Shown: positions 36,128 through 47,390, counted from the first letter of the stretch. The stretch is DNA of 64,000 nucleotides from Adiantum capillus-veneris (GCA_014529385.2 CM043964.1:102690087-102754086), one strand, 5' to 3'. The notes: generated by a model not told the origin, from the sequence alone. Program-made: numbers and translations.

Positions 36128-36950
36128 GTGGTAGCATTTGTTCAGCAACCCCGGAAGAACCAGATGGCAGCAACACAATCAAGGGAGAAAGAGCCAAAAG
36201 GATGGGTGCCACTTAAGAACAATATGATACCCATGGCGAACAAACAGGGAACTGCCAACCATGTTCACTACAAACAGAAAACAACACAGACCACAGTGCA
36301 AAGATCAAGGTTAGCAACCCATGAAAAACAAGTATGGGTGCGGAAGGATAGAGGTGACATGGCAGACAAACCACAACACAACAACATGAGTCAAAAGGAA
36401 AAAAAGTTCAACCAAAAACCAAGGGAATAAAACAGATATGGATCCCCAAACGAATGCTCAGTAACAACTTAAATGCGACTCACATTTGGATCCCAAAACC
36501 GAAGCAAAAGGAACTCTCTTCAGTACAAGGAAAATCGAAAGGCAGACACACACTACATATGAAACCGGCCAACCGATCTATGTGGGTGCCAATCAGCAGA
36601 GCAAAAAAATGACAACATCGGAATTAGCAATAAGCCTACAAAAACCTCCAAAGCAAAGCTACAAATGGAAAGCAAAAGAGACAAGGACTACGGCCAATTC
36701 TACCACGACAATTCTCTCCAAGGAGACAACCATGGCCATTTCGACTGTAGCGGCAAACAAAGAGACTTTTGCAAAAAAGACTATCAAATCGAGAGCGGTA
36801 GAGTTACAACTTTTACTTGCAAAGAATATCTACCGACCAAATCAACAACAAACAGGAAACCTCGACGGCGAATGCCCATAAGCATATTGCTTATTCCCTC
36901 CTCTTGCACAACATTAATTTTTCCATGCATTGACCAAGTATGCATCATAT
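36128..36950 (+). pseudogene. Basic low-complexity region with repeated W-[VI]-P-K motif
   Basis: Rich in Lys, Gln, Asn and Thr. A short motif recurs: KGWVPLKN (near 36200), KQVWVRKD (near 36330), KQIWIPKR (36433) and THIWIPKP (36481). I do not recognise the protein; similar W-I-P-K repeats occur in gag tails of plant elements, from general knowledge. Broken by stops at 36428 and later. Possibly a nucleic-acid-binding tail joined to the second protease segment. Confidence 0.45.
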
Positions 36951-39660
36951 AGGGCCACATTACACGGCTGAGCATTAGCACGAGTTTTTACCCATGCACG
37001 GCACATACACCGAGGCAATACCTTGTCGTCCGGGAGGACTCCGGCTAGGAGGGGGGGGGGGCATTCTCAAATGCGGACCCAATGGAAAAAAGAGCAAGAA
37101 AGGGCATGTTTTCATGTTTTTCGACTATTTTAAAGGATTGTCGTTTGATTGTGAAATTTTGTGGACTAACCCAAGTACATATGTCCTTATACAACATGAA
37201 TCTACAAGTATATGGGGCCAAATGCCAAATCAAGCCCCTAGGTGTGTGTATATAGGTAAAAATAGCCATTTTTCGGGCAAAATATTGAAAAAACAGAGAA
37301 ATACGGCCATAAAAATTTCATGTGAGTGTATATAATGTTTTTTGGTGATGTTTTTGATTTATTATGATTTTTGGGGATTTTTGGGGTTTAATTTTCTATT
37401 TTCCTTTTGATTTTACTAATTTTCGGCAGAAAAACTTCAAAAATACAAAAAGCAAATGAAAAACGATTGTAATGAAAAAAAAATATGGGGATGATCAGTG
37501 ACTATAGGAAAACCTATGGTACAATGGGGGTGCAATTATGTGAATGGAGTGGAAAGCGTGTTTTGGCCAGATTTTGACCGAAACGTCAAATTTCTCGAAA
37601 ATTGGTCAAATGGAGTCCAAATCAAGAAATTTTTGAGCCTAAACTGCATCTCGCAAGAAGTTGGGAGCACATGTCAAATTTCACGGAAAGTGGTTTGGGG
37701 ACCCCCATTATAAGAAATTTTCACTTCATTTTAAGCTCATTTCCACTATTGCCTTTTGAGAGAGAGCTCCTGCCACCTAGAGCAAACGGGACTTCCAGCA
37801 GCTTCTACGACGCGCACAACCACCTTACAGGCTCCAGACATGAGAGGTAGTCTCACCACCTTGAGCTTTTCGTGCATGTTTGTTGTTTTGTTGCGAAAAC
37901 TAGCGTAGGGTTCACACAGAAAGAGGGCAGTAGAGACCTACAAGTAGAAGTGACCACCTAACGGCTAACCCAAAAGCAATGAGACTTCATCGGCGGCTTA
38001 CCCTAGCATAGGAGACCACTTTTGGATGACCAAAGGCAATAGAAAACCATCGGGAAAAACCCTAATTCCTAGAGCCCCGCAAGAGGCCACCAAATGGAAA
38101 ATCGACGGAAAGGCGCCCAAATGCTACCAAAACTCATGGGTAGGAGCATCTCGACATGCTCGACAAGTCTATATAGCCCACATGGCCATACGGTGACCCG
38201 AAGCGGCACTAAAATTCAGAAACGAAATCAGACACACAAAGCTTCCAATAGCTCTCGCGGCCAAACCGCATGTCCGTTTGCTACCAAACTTCACGAGCGG
38301 CTTTCCCAGACCATCAACAACCAAGTCCTATGGTGGTAGACCACCATGAACCATAGAAGATACGAAAACACAACCACGGGTGCTTCCAGGGCGACAAATT
38401 GCCAAACAGAGCTCGGGTGAATCCAAAGTCGACAAAAACCATATGGCAAGGATCCCCAAGGGACCGTGAAGCTATGAAGACCAACATCAAGAAATTTCAT
38501 CGCCGAAAAGCACTCCAAGAGTCAAAAAACGGCTCGGAGGCTCTGAAATCCACACACAGAGTTTCTTTCTATCAATTTGACTTTTTTGTTGAAATAATGC
38601 TTAAAAGGGACTCAGGGGGACTCAGGGCAGGTACTAGTAGCACCTCCAAGGCCAATGATGGGCACCAAACCTAACATTTCTCATCACGCACAGCTTCTGA
38701 ATAGCCTGTACAATCTAGCCACCAAGTTTCATCACATTTGGACAAAAATTGACCTCATGTGCACCAAAAAACACAAAGTCAGGGCATAGAGGCAATAATG
38801 GGCCATAGACCTACCAAAACTTGTCCAAATCAAATGAAACTTGCACAACATACTCATGAGCACATTGCCAAGCTATCTGTGTGGTCACAAGTAAAAAATG
38901 ATGAAATAGACATCCTACGCGTAGGATGTCTAAATGACATTTTTGGCTCCCAGACGGTATTTTTCAGTTCCAGATCTCCTTATTACCCCTTCAGGAGCTC
39001 ATATATCAAGTTTCAAGCCATTCCCATCACTTTTGGCCCCAACACCTCCAAGATGCACTTTTTGAGCCCAAAAACACTACACATGCTCTTACCAACACCA
39101 ATTCTTGTCCAAATCAAAATCCAAGAGCAGGGCCATGTTCCACATGCCAAGAGCTACCCACATAACAAATCTCAATTAATTTTGATGAAAAAGAAATCCT
39201 ATGTGTAGGATGTCTCCAGCATGATTTTGACCTACTATGCAAGAAATGACTTCATGGGAGCCATTGCCATGGTGCAAGAAGCTCATATATCAAATTTCAA
39301 CCCATTTGAATATCATTTTCCACCTGATGAGGACATCCTACCAATTTGTGAGCCTAAAGCCTGAATCTGCCCAGAAATGCACTTTTTGATGCCCAAACCC
39401 AATTCCAATCACATAGTTATGTTCAACAGGTCAAGGACCACCAGCCTGCCAAGTTTCACCAAAAACTGATGAAATAGACATCCTACACGTAGGATGTCTA
39501 AATGATAAATTTTGGCCAGAATGATACGTGAGCACATGCACAGTTTTCCTAGTTCCTTTTAAGTTTTATTTTCAATTTTCAAGTCATTTGGATAGTTAGA
39601 ACTCATTTTCTCAGCTAATATGGAAAAAACGCTAACTTCGGACTACTGAGTGCAACAGGA
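36951..39660. other. Noncoding spacer with G-run and palindromes
   Basis: No convincing coding frame. It holds a purine run with 12 Gs at 37051-37062 (CTAGGAGGGG...), an A/T-rich segment near 37320-37490, and a second cluster of the leader palindrome at 38908, 39192 and 39476. Phrases such as CTCATATATCAA(G/A)TTTCAA recur near 39000 and 39290. Confidence 0.6.
38908..39499. repeat. Three dispersed 24-bp palindromes (spacer cluster)
   Basis: 38908-38931 perfect; 39192-39215 and 39476-39499 variants. Two of them follow the same phrase GATGAAAT. Same motif as in the leader cluster 13 kb upstream. Confidence 0.9.
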
Positions 39661-39663
39661 TCT

Positions 39664-41875
39664 ATGGCAGCCGCAAAATCACCGGCAAAGAAGAAGAGGA
39701 TGACAATAAAAGACTATTTAGAAGAAGTGGAGCTGTTTGTGATCCCAGAAGGAACTCTGAAGCCGACAAGCACATGGATACAAGATGATTTGCTAGAGTC
39801 AAATGATTTGAAGATCTACCAAGGCGTGTTCAAATATCCTGAAGGAAATGCAGTAGAGCTACCTATGATATCACGGGAGCTCAGTGAGTTTGTCAGAAGC
39901 AAGATGGGAGATTACCTCTAGAGAAGATAGATCTCCATAACTACTTTGAAGCTTTGCCAGTGGGGATTGACATCAAACGAGTGTGGGAATTTGTGACCAC
40001 TATCAAATCTAAGATGGAGTGGCCCGAGTCACTGATCTGCAGGGCAAGCTAGATACCATGATTGTCATCACAGAAAGGGTGGTGGCAGCAGCCACACTAG
40101 ACATCTCCAACAAGAGAGATAGTGTGACCAAGAGAAGAGATGAAGTCAAGGTGTACTTAGAAAAGAAGAACAACTACACTTTTGAAGATACTGCAAACCC
40201 TAAAGTGGCTGTCATGAGCCAACTCTACAACCACTACTTCCACATGTGTACAAAGCGGCCCACAGAAGTACAGAATGCCGCCTGGAGCCATTGCTACCAC
40301 CTTCACATGGGCAATGCAGAAGAGAAAGCCAAAGTTGATAAATTATGCTGCCTACATCCATGAAAACCTGGTGAAGATGGGCAACAAAAATCCCACCTAC
40401 ATTGTACCTGGTGAGCTGATAACGAAAGTGGTTTATGGAGCACTACATGCCAAGGGAAACTGGCCTGAACCACCTTCACAGAATGATTGGCTAAAGCTAA
40501 AGGAAAATAAAGAGGAAGAACCACCCAAGGCACCCAGAGTAGCCACAAGGTTGAAGCGCTGGCTAGAGACCGTGCTAGAAGAGCCGCAAGAGCCGAAGAA
40601 GGGAAAGAAAGAAAGTTTACAAGTGTCGATCAAGGAGACCAAGTCACAGAAAGCGGCACGGCTAGAGCGACTAATGGAAAGCTTCAGAGCTGAAAGAGCA
40701 CTCAAGGGAGATTTGAGTGAATTGTGGAAGCAGTCCCTTGAAGCCATGTCGAGATCATCCCGAAGGGTGCACACAGATCGATTTGAAGACTACATCAAGA
40801 ATTTTGAAATTTTGGATGCTACAACAGAAAATATTCTGAATGTTCCTTTCACAGAAGAAGAAGTGGACGAAGTACGATGAAAATTGCTAGAAGAGCAGGA
40901 AGGCCAAGAAAGAGAGAGAAAGACAAAGGCGGACAGGGATTTCAAGAAGAAGCCACCAAGTCCCCCGTCAAGCAGGGAGTCTAGCCCACCGCCATCACCA
41001 CCTCCCCTTAGCCCTCCACAAACCCAACAAAAGGAGGAGCTAGACACATCTGATGATCAAGAAGACTCCAAGAAAGAGAAGACCAAAGCGGAAGAGCTAA
41101 AAGAAGAAGCTAAGCCCAAAGATGAGCAGCCAAAGCCAGAGCAAAGAAATTTTAGCACATTTCTTGATCTACTAGCTGTAGGTTATTCACGAGAAGAGGC
41201 AGCCACTGTGGCCTTTGAGTTGGCAAGCACAAGGCCCAAACAACAGATGCAGAGCCTGTTGTTAGTAGAACTGAAAGAGATGGCCACTGATACAGTGGAC
41301 CTACAACCACCTGCCAATGATTGGGATGTGGTGATGCACAAGCTAACCGGGCTCAGGGAAAAATCATTGGCCACGGAGAGTGAGATTGCTAATCTCAAAA
41401 CCACTGAAGTTCAGATCAAGGCTGAAGTAGGCACACTACAAAAACAAAGCCAAGAGCAGATAGAGAAACAAACAAAGCTGCAAGCTAGTTTGGACGTGAC
41501 ATTACAAAGATGCCAGGAAATGGAACGAGAGAATCAAGCAGCAGAAAACAAGCTTCAAAGAGCTAAAGAAGAATATAATAAAAGCAGCAAGTCATTGATA
41601 TATGCAGAGAGGGAAAGGGACAACCTAACCCTACAACTTGCTGAAGAATCCAAGGAGGTGGAATCCCTGAGGAATGCCAGAGAGAAGGTAGAGATAGAGC
41701 ATGAAGCAAGCCAGGATGAGGTCATCGAGATAAAAGATCAGGTTAAAGTCAAAGATCAAACCATCCAACGGCTACGAGCATCTCCGGCCAGAGTCAGAGT
41801 TGCTAGCTCGACTCACACTACTTCAAAGACTCATTTATATGAAGCACAAATGAAGGAGCTCCAAAAGGAGTTGAC
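39664..41875 (+). pseudogene. Long coiled-coil ORF of the 35 kb element, left part
   Basis: An extra ORF after pol, starting MAAAKSPAKKKRMTIKDY. Frames change near 39920 and 40275. From 40275 a single frame runs to the insertion with just one stop (TGA 40878-40880). Content: an unrecognised N-terminal domain (KLINYAAYIHENLVKMGNK, ITKVVYGALHAKGNWPEP), Lys/Glu-rich linkers, a Pro/Ser-rich block (PPSPPSSRESSPPPSPPPLS), then a long coiled coil (LREKSLATESEIANLK to KVKDQTIQRLRAS). The DNA transposon cuts it after KELQKEL; the right part is at 57263. Unknown function; giant Gypsy elements of plants often carry extra ORFs. Confidence 0.7.
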
Positions 41876-41935
41876 CATTAGGAAAAATGTGGACTCTCCT
41901 TGGGCCATATAGGATTAAGGTTAATTAGGCTCCAG
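41876..41935 (+). repeat. Left terminal inverted repeat
   Basis: Starts CATTAGGAAAAATGTGGAC; pairs with the reverse complement of 57192-57262. About 40 bases align with a few mismatches, then GGATTAAGG-TAATT aligns after a 17-base insert in the right copy. Confidence 0.85.
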
Positions 41936-41955
41936 CCAATAGGAAAAGAGCAATG

Positions 41956-41963
41956 TATATAAG
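41956..41963 (+). promoter_or_regulatory. TATA box upstream of gene A
   Basis: TATATAAG just inside the left TIR, about 520 bp before the gene A ATG, in the right orientation. Confidence 0.5.
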
Positions 41964-42029
41964 TTTAGAACCTAAGAAAGTAGAGGGAATAATAGGGTTG
42001 TCCACTCATTTATTGCTTTGTCTCCTAAA

Positions 42030-42100
42030 GGGAGGTGGATGGATAAAAGGGGGAGGGGGAAAGGGGGGGAGGGAGGGAGGGGGGGGAAGTGGTGGGTCCA
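42030..42100. repeat. G-rich tract near the left TIR
   Basis: Repeated (A)GGGGG runs (GGGGGAGGGGGAAAGGGG and on). The right end has a matching C-rich tract at 57040-57118, so both subterminal regions are G-rich read inward from the ends. Confidence 0.7.
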
Positions 42101-42272
42101 CAGATACGTTTTTGCAAAAACCCTAAAATTTCAAAATTTTCAAAAAAACTTAAATTCAAAATATTCCATCCAAAACTCCCTCCAAACCTACCCTATGATC
42201 AAAAAGTCATTTTCTCACTCTATAACCTCTTTCCCAAGACTCCCTTCCTCCATAGCCCTTTTCCATAACACA

Positions 42273-42475
42273 AAGCTCCCACTCTCTCTCTAAACTCTTA
42301 CACCCACCTCCTTCCTCAACTCTCCATTGCAACTTTAAGCTCCCACTCTCTCTCTAAACTCTATCTCCCTCCTCTTTCCTCAAGCTCTCCATTGCAACTT
42401 TAAGCTCCCACTCTCTCTCTAAACTCTGTCTCCCTCCTCCTTCCCCAAGCTCTCCATTGCACTTTCAAGCTCCCA
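42273..42475 (+). repeat. 65-bp tandem repeat in the gene A leader
   Basis: AGCTCCCACTCTCTCTCTAA starts units at 42273, 42338 and 42403, and AGCTCCCACT begins a partial fourth at 42468. Pyrimidine-rich 5' leader directly before the ATG at 42487. Confidence 0.88.
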
Positions 42476-42486
42476 CTTAAGCATCC

Positions 42487-43698
42487 ATGGCCAACAATGG
42501 TCAAAATAGATTCCCCAAACCCATCATTCAAAGTATGGTTCTTCACAACTTGAAGAATGAGGAGCAACAATGGGAACTTCAGGTTTTTCAAGAAGGTGCT
42601 TGGGTCTACATGCAACCTTCCGCAATCGGTCCCCATCGTGTTCGTGAAAGAACAAACGTTGATCTCCATTGGAAGGGAAGACTAATAGGCTTCAAGCAAG
42701 AAAGAGACAAGGGTACGGTGGCAATCGTTCAACATGTCTTCATGTTTGGACACATGCGTCTATGAGGGATCACCAACCCAAGGGATTTTCCTTGTACTTG
42801 TATGTCCCTTGCACTTCAATGGTTTTGGTGGTAAAAAAAATGGACTTTTTACATCTCACGGACTGTTTTGTTTCTATGTAGATGTTTTTCCTTCTAGCCT
42901 TGTGGAGGAGCAACCGCTCTCGTGCCTTTCAGGAACATTTACGGCCATGCATGCAAGTCTTGGGGATATGCTCTTCCCCAACACAACTTCATCAAACCTT
43001 GCACGACAAAGGGTGTTCTTCTACACCCACAAATACATTGTACCTACATATGAGCAAGGTACGGAGAGCTACAACCTTTTGAGGCTACAACCTTGCATAG
43101 CATGGAGTGGCCAAAGCCAGATGCATTCACTGTAATGTCTTTGAAAGCCAAGATTGTAGCTAATGTGAGAGCATCATTAAAATTTGGAAAAGCCTCGCGT
43201 TCCGTTGGGCTTGGATGGTGTTGTCCTGCTCATGTCTTCGGTAGCATATTTGGATCTTTGCCTTTCCATCATACAAACACTATGTATGTTTGCAAAGATC
43301 TACATTATGATACATTGGAAGCCATCCTTGGCGAGAAGTGGGGGTATCTTGAAGGACTTCACAACGGAGATCGCTTTTGGTGTCAGGTTGGAAGTTTCGG
43401 CATTGCTATCCGTTTCATCAAGGTGCGCTCCACCCTTTACGTGCGGTACTTCAATGAAAGATGGATTTGCAAGCTTGGTGAATGGATTCCATTGCAATCC
43501 ACCGATGCTACAATTGAGGTATTTGAAATTGCAATCAAATTGTCGAGTGGTGCTGTTGAGACCGTCCAAGTGAAAAAGCATTGGACATTGGCCAATGTGC
43601 GGGAGCACTTAGTGATAATGGGTTTAGAGCATGGAGAAGCTACAAAGTTTTGCATTGGACGACGTAGGGTGAATGATCTTTCTCTCTTAATTATGTAA
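42487..43698 (+). pseudogene. Gene A: unknown protein with possible ubiquitin-like C-terminus (broken)
   Basis: Starts MANNGQNRFPKPIIQSM at 42487. Protein similarity within the run suggests one ~400-residue product crossing three frames: shift near 42760 (after VFMFGHMR) and near 43090 (before MEWPKPDAFTV). A possible 51-bp intron (GTAAAAA...TTTCTATGTAG, 42834-42884) keeps the frame. The C-terminal ~60 residues (VFEIAIKLSSGAVETVQVKK, then WTLANVREHL and FCIGRRRVND) have the spacing of a ubiquitin-like fold, but lack a Gly-Gly end; this is a weak resemblance. I do not recognise the rest. It lies next to the left TIR and points towards gene B. Confidence 0.5.
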
Positions 43699-44173
43699 TC
43701 TTTATGTTCTTTGGATTATTCCTCACTCTAAGGTGGGTATGCTATTTTTTATTTTTTTGCTAGATTGGTAGCTGCATGGAGAGCACGATTCAAATTGAAA
43801 AGGCGTGGATGATGGAAGAGAATCTGATTTTATCATTAGAGTAGTTATGTTTTGTACTTAAATTTCCTATATTATCACAATTGTAAGTTCAAACAGATGG
43901 TTGTATCAAATTTTGTCAATGCACATTATCTTAAAGTCGTAGTGATGTGTTTTTAGAGTTAAATGATTGTAATTTAATTTGAAAGTTTAATATTTGTGTT
44001 ACTGTGTGAAAATTGTTTAATATTTTAATTATTGTTATTAATTTGGGGGGGGAGGGGGGGCGCTATATAAAGCCTCCTAAACCCTACCATTTTCACAATT
44101 CACCTACATAGCCTGTTCACACTCTCATTTGAGCTCTAACACTCTTTGCATTCCTACCTTAGCAACTAGCATC
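43699..44173 (+). other. Gene A-gene B intergenic region
   Basis: AT-rich 3' flank of gene A, then a G-run (GGGGGGGGAGGGGGGGCG, 44045-44062) and a TATA box at 44064-44071 (TATATAAA), 103 bases before the gene B ATG. Confidence 0.6.
44064..44071 (+). promoter_or_regulatory. TATA box of gene B
   Basis: CTATATAAAG, with the start codon 103 bp downstream: a normal plant core-promoter spacing. Confidence 0.6.
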
Positions 44174-45727
44174 ATGGCATCCTCCTCCACCCCTCTCAAA
44201 GCCACGGTGTTACAACACTTCCAATCATTTTTACAAACAACCGAGAGGCAAGATTGTGACGATCTCCACAATTTCTTCACCCCATTCTCTGATGTGAACG
44301 CAACTATTCACCTAAACATCCAATCTTTTCAGCCTATCTTGGAATTTTTTGAAATCTACATCGACAAGTATGCTGTACCAATGGTCGGCCGGACAAGAGG
44401 AATTGTGGATTCCATACGATTTGCTTCGCTACATACACAAAGGCAATCGGCTTTTCACCCAGCGGCTTCAGCAATTCTGTGTAATTGCGGGTGAGGCAGG
44501 TCAGTATATTGAAGATTCACGTTTGATAAAGAAGAAGGTCGGCACCCAGTTTTTAAGTCACTTGGCGACTTTTGTGTTTCTTCTTGCGGAGGAGCCTGAA
44601 AGATCTGAGGTGAGTTTGCCTCATTTGCGCCTTGGGGGTGTCGTCAAGGACACAAAGGAGCCCACTACAGTGCCTTGGGATGCAAGCAAAGAGGGCAATA
44701 TTCTTGCCCTAACCTACCCAGGAGGTGCCATGGATGCCGCAGAATCCATGGGTGATAAGGGTGCAGAAGCATCCTTCAAGCCCGCTGCAGATGCGCCGGA
44801 GGAGACATTAACTCCGGAGGTGTCTCCCCAATTGTCATAAATGGGAAGGAATATTTGTTTTTACATGATCTTGAAAAAAAATTTGACATCCGCATGGATG
44901 AGTGCCTGTCCATCCTCTGTGCCACTATAGAGTCCTCTGCCATTGACCCCTCCTCCGATCCACTAGATCGAAGCCTCCTACCCCTTGGAGAGAGTGTGGT
45001 AGATACAGTTGAGTTGGCAATGGTGGCGGTGACAGATGCACCGCACTCATCTGTGTCGGAGGATGAGTTTTTAGCTACACGCGCATTGCTTGAAGCCCAA
45101 CACACTCCTATGCCTATTCATATGGATGAACTTGAGAGTGTTTCTATGGCTCCCACTTCATCCATTTCTCTTGACAACAAAGGAATAAACGATGAGGACG
45201 ACGAAAAACAAGAGATATCAATTATTTTGTTTTGTGATTACATTAATTTTCATTGTTGCATTCTGAAATCTTATTAACCTAATGATTTCTTTGTAGAATT
45301 TTGTGGAGTTGGATGAGCATGCAGGTCGCGGAGGAGATGGTAGGCGCCAAGCTTTCGGATGGCAGTCATCCCTTGTGCATTACCTTGGCAAGCTCCCCCA
45401 GGACGTCTTTGCGATAATCCACAAGGAGTACACTCCTTGTGGTCAATTTTGGGTGTCAATGATGAAAGCAATGAGCCGCATCCTATGCCTGTCAACCATA
45501 TCTCAAGCCTCCCAAGTCATTATCTTGTAAATAAATCTCTAGCCAGTGCTGCATTTGTGACACACATTCGTGGTCGTGTACTTTATAACGTGGCCTTAAG
45601 CGAAGCTGTAGGTCTAAGCAATGTGGAACAAATTGCTTGGGATGTGCTGCACAAACAGCTTCCCTGCGCCCAAGAGCGAGGAGAGAACATTGCTCGCCAT
45701 ATCTTAGATGGCTCAAGCACTCAATAG
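44174..45727 (+). pseudogene. Gene B: unknown protein (broken)
   Basis: Starts MASSSTPLKATVLQHFQSF at 44174. Frames change near 44380 (the second reads LWIPYDLLRYIHKGNRLFTQ), near 44845 (FLHDLEKKFDIRMDE) and after 45440. A likely intron ends TTTCTTTGTAG at 45295; its donor near 45215 may be mutated (CAAGAG-ATATC). The last part reads SLASAAFVTHIRGRVLYNVAL, then LSNVEQIAWDVLHKQ. Mixed helical content, an acidic middle, no motif I recognise. It is the second + strand gene and ends about 290 bp before the palindrome. Confidence 0.5.
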
Positions 45728-45908
45728 CTGCATATATCTTGTAATTAACTCTTTCAAATTTGTAATGGGATATATCACATCTTTGTACTTTGCTATTTCA
45801 AATTTGGAATGGGACTTGATTTTAACTGTGAAATTTTGTATTGAGTTTATGGTACGATAGACAGTAGGTGATTGGCTCTATATTGTGGTATGATTGTGCA
45901 ATTCTCTG

Positions 45909-46034
45909 AACCAAGGTCAAGATTTTTTTTTTCATATAAATAATAAAAACAGGCATAATATCAGTGCAGTCTAACCAAGGTCAAGAATTTTGTTTATATA
46001 AATAATAAAAAAGGCATAATATCAATGCAGTCTG
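45909..46034. repeat. ~64-bp direct repeat, two copies
   Basis: AACCAAGGTCAAGA...CATAATATCA(G/A)TGCAGTCT at 45909-45972 and 45973-46034. The end of the second copy forms the outer edge of the palindrome arm. Confidence 0.85.
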
Positions 46035-46245
46035 ACAAATCTAGCCAAGAAAACGTGAAAAAAAAGTTGTCTGGGAGCCTGTTGCCGCAGAGGCACGTGG
46101 GAGGGCAAAAGTAACAGTCAGAGGCGCGCGGGAGGGCGAAAGTAACTGTTACTTTCGCCCTCCCGCGCGCCTCTGCGGCAGGCTCCTAGACAGCTTTTTT
46201 TCACCTTTTCTTGGCTAGGTTTGTCAGACTGCATTGATATTATGC
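46014..46245. repeat. ~230-bp palindrome between convergent genes
   Basis: Arms start GCATAATATCAATGCAG and meet at 46147 (GTAAC-T-GTTAC). Arms match over ~98 bases with few mismatches. The left arm has an extra ~30-base partial repeat (GGGAGGGC(A/G)AAAGTAAC occurs twice). The inner part is G+C-rich (GAGGCGCGCGGGAGGGCG). It lies between gene B (+) and the H3-like gene (-), where their transcripts converge. Confidence 0.92.
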
Positions 46246-46537
46246 ATTTTTGGTTTTTCAATTAACCACAATCGGTTGATTATTTTATCATCTTGAAAAT
46301 CTCAATTGATGAGAAAATGCAGTTGATTATTGACCTGGATTCAATATTCTATCTATCACAGCATCATATCATATCTCATCATATCATATCAAACTTGAGA
46401 TAGAATACAATATTCACAGCATCATATCACTTATAAACACAAATGTTTAGTACGATGGAAAAGAAATCACTAAAGCCACAACTCGTTATATTTGAAAAAG
46501 ATATCTTTACATTGCCAAAATGGCATAAAAGTCAAAT

Positions 46538-47328
46538 TCAGTTTCTCTCTCCTCTGATTCGACGCGCAAGAGCTATATCCTTGGGCATTATTGTCACCCG
46601 TTTTGCATGAATAGCACACAAGTTTGTGTCTTCAAAAAGAGAAACTAGTTGATATTTTTCCGCTTTTTGCAGAGCTTCTAGGGCGATACCTTGAATTTGA
46701 TACGTCATTCATCGATAACTTTGCATGATCTCTTTCACCAAACGTGCGAATGGTGCCTTGCGGATGAGAAGGTCAGAAGTCTTTTGATAGTGACGAATCT
46801 CTTGCAAGGCCTTTGGAATGCGTTCCTGTGAGGGCGAACCTTGAAAAACTTTTTCTTTCTACGAGAGGGCTTGCGATGAGGAGCTTGCACATCTTCAAGC
46901 CCACCATGTGCTCCGACTGGCTCTTCAATTCCACCGTGCGCTCCAACTGGCTCGTCTTCTACATCCTCAAAATCCTCTGCATTTAGTAACCCATGATCAC
47001 GTCTAGGCTCATCTGACGGCAGAGCTCCCAAGACATGTGGCAATGTCTTCCTAGCCAAGACTCAATGATTGCTTGGGATCTCCTGCCCGCTCCATGGTGG
47101 ACTTAGTGCTTCGCTGTTCGTCTCGATTTCAGTGTCTGAAGTCACTATCCGTTTCTTCTTGTGTGAAGGTTGTCCATCTTGTTGCTCTTCACCTAACCAT
47201 TCCCTCTCCATCTCTGCTAGGAGCTCTTGTTCGTGTATCCAAGGTGGTTTTTGAGCACCTTGGACGGATGAGAGAGGGTGAGCAAAAAAAGGTTGATCTT
47301 TTCTTGCTGTTTGCTTTGTGCATGCCAT
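46538..47328 (-). pseudogene. Histone H3-like gene with ~165-residue extra tail (broken)
   Basis: The product starts MACTKQTARKDQP: eight of the first nine residues after Met match canonical H3 (R2 is Cys). It then diverges into a ~155-residue acidic/basic tail with a doubled EPVGAHGG motif and [11 protein letters not shown]. The C-terminal ~95 residues are an H3 histone fold: [27 protein letters not shown], then [39 protein letters not shown] and ARRIRGERN. Loop 1 is about one residue longer than in H3, and the tail is much longer than H3 or typical CENH3. The last helix and MPKDI are H3-like, not CENH3-like. Breaks: TGA at 47064-47062, a frameshift near 46835 and TGA near 46708. No intron. 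A DNA-packaging or chromatin-mimic role is inference. Confidence 0.82.
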
Positions 47329-47382
47329 TGTGTAAGAAGGAGAAATATTGAAAATGAGACTCCCTCTGCTCTAAAAGCCCCC

Positions 47383-47390
47383 TATTTAAA
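47383..47390 (-). promoter_or_regulatory. TATA-like box of the H3-like gene
   Basis: TTTAAATA on the minus strand, about 55 bases upstream of the ATG at 47328, preceded by an A/T run. Confidence 0.45.

Noticed and set aside
37045-37062. Internal polypurine tract marking an LTR boundary
   Set aside because: A purine run with 12 Gs exists, but no LTR-like TG start or matching sequence follows.
46014-46245. Independent MITE insertion
   Set aside because: Possible, but I see no flanking target duplication, and the outer arm merges with the adjacent 64-bp direct repeat. Kept as a palindrome of unknown origin.
46538-47328. Calling the H3-like gene a CENH3 gene
   Set aside because: The long tail and slightly longer loop 1 would fit, but the tail start, MPKDI and RIRGER are canonical-H3-like and CENH3 signatures at the C-terminus are absent. 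Left as H3-like.
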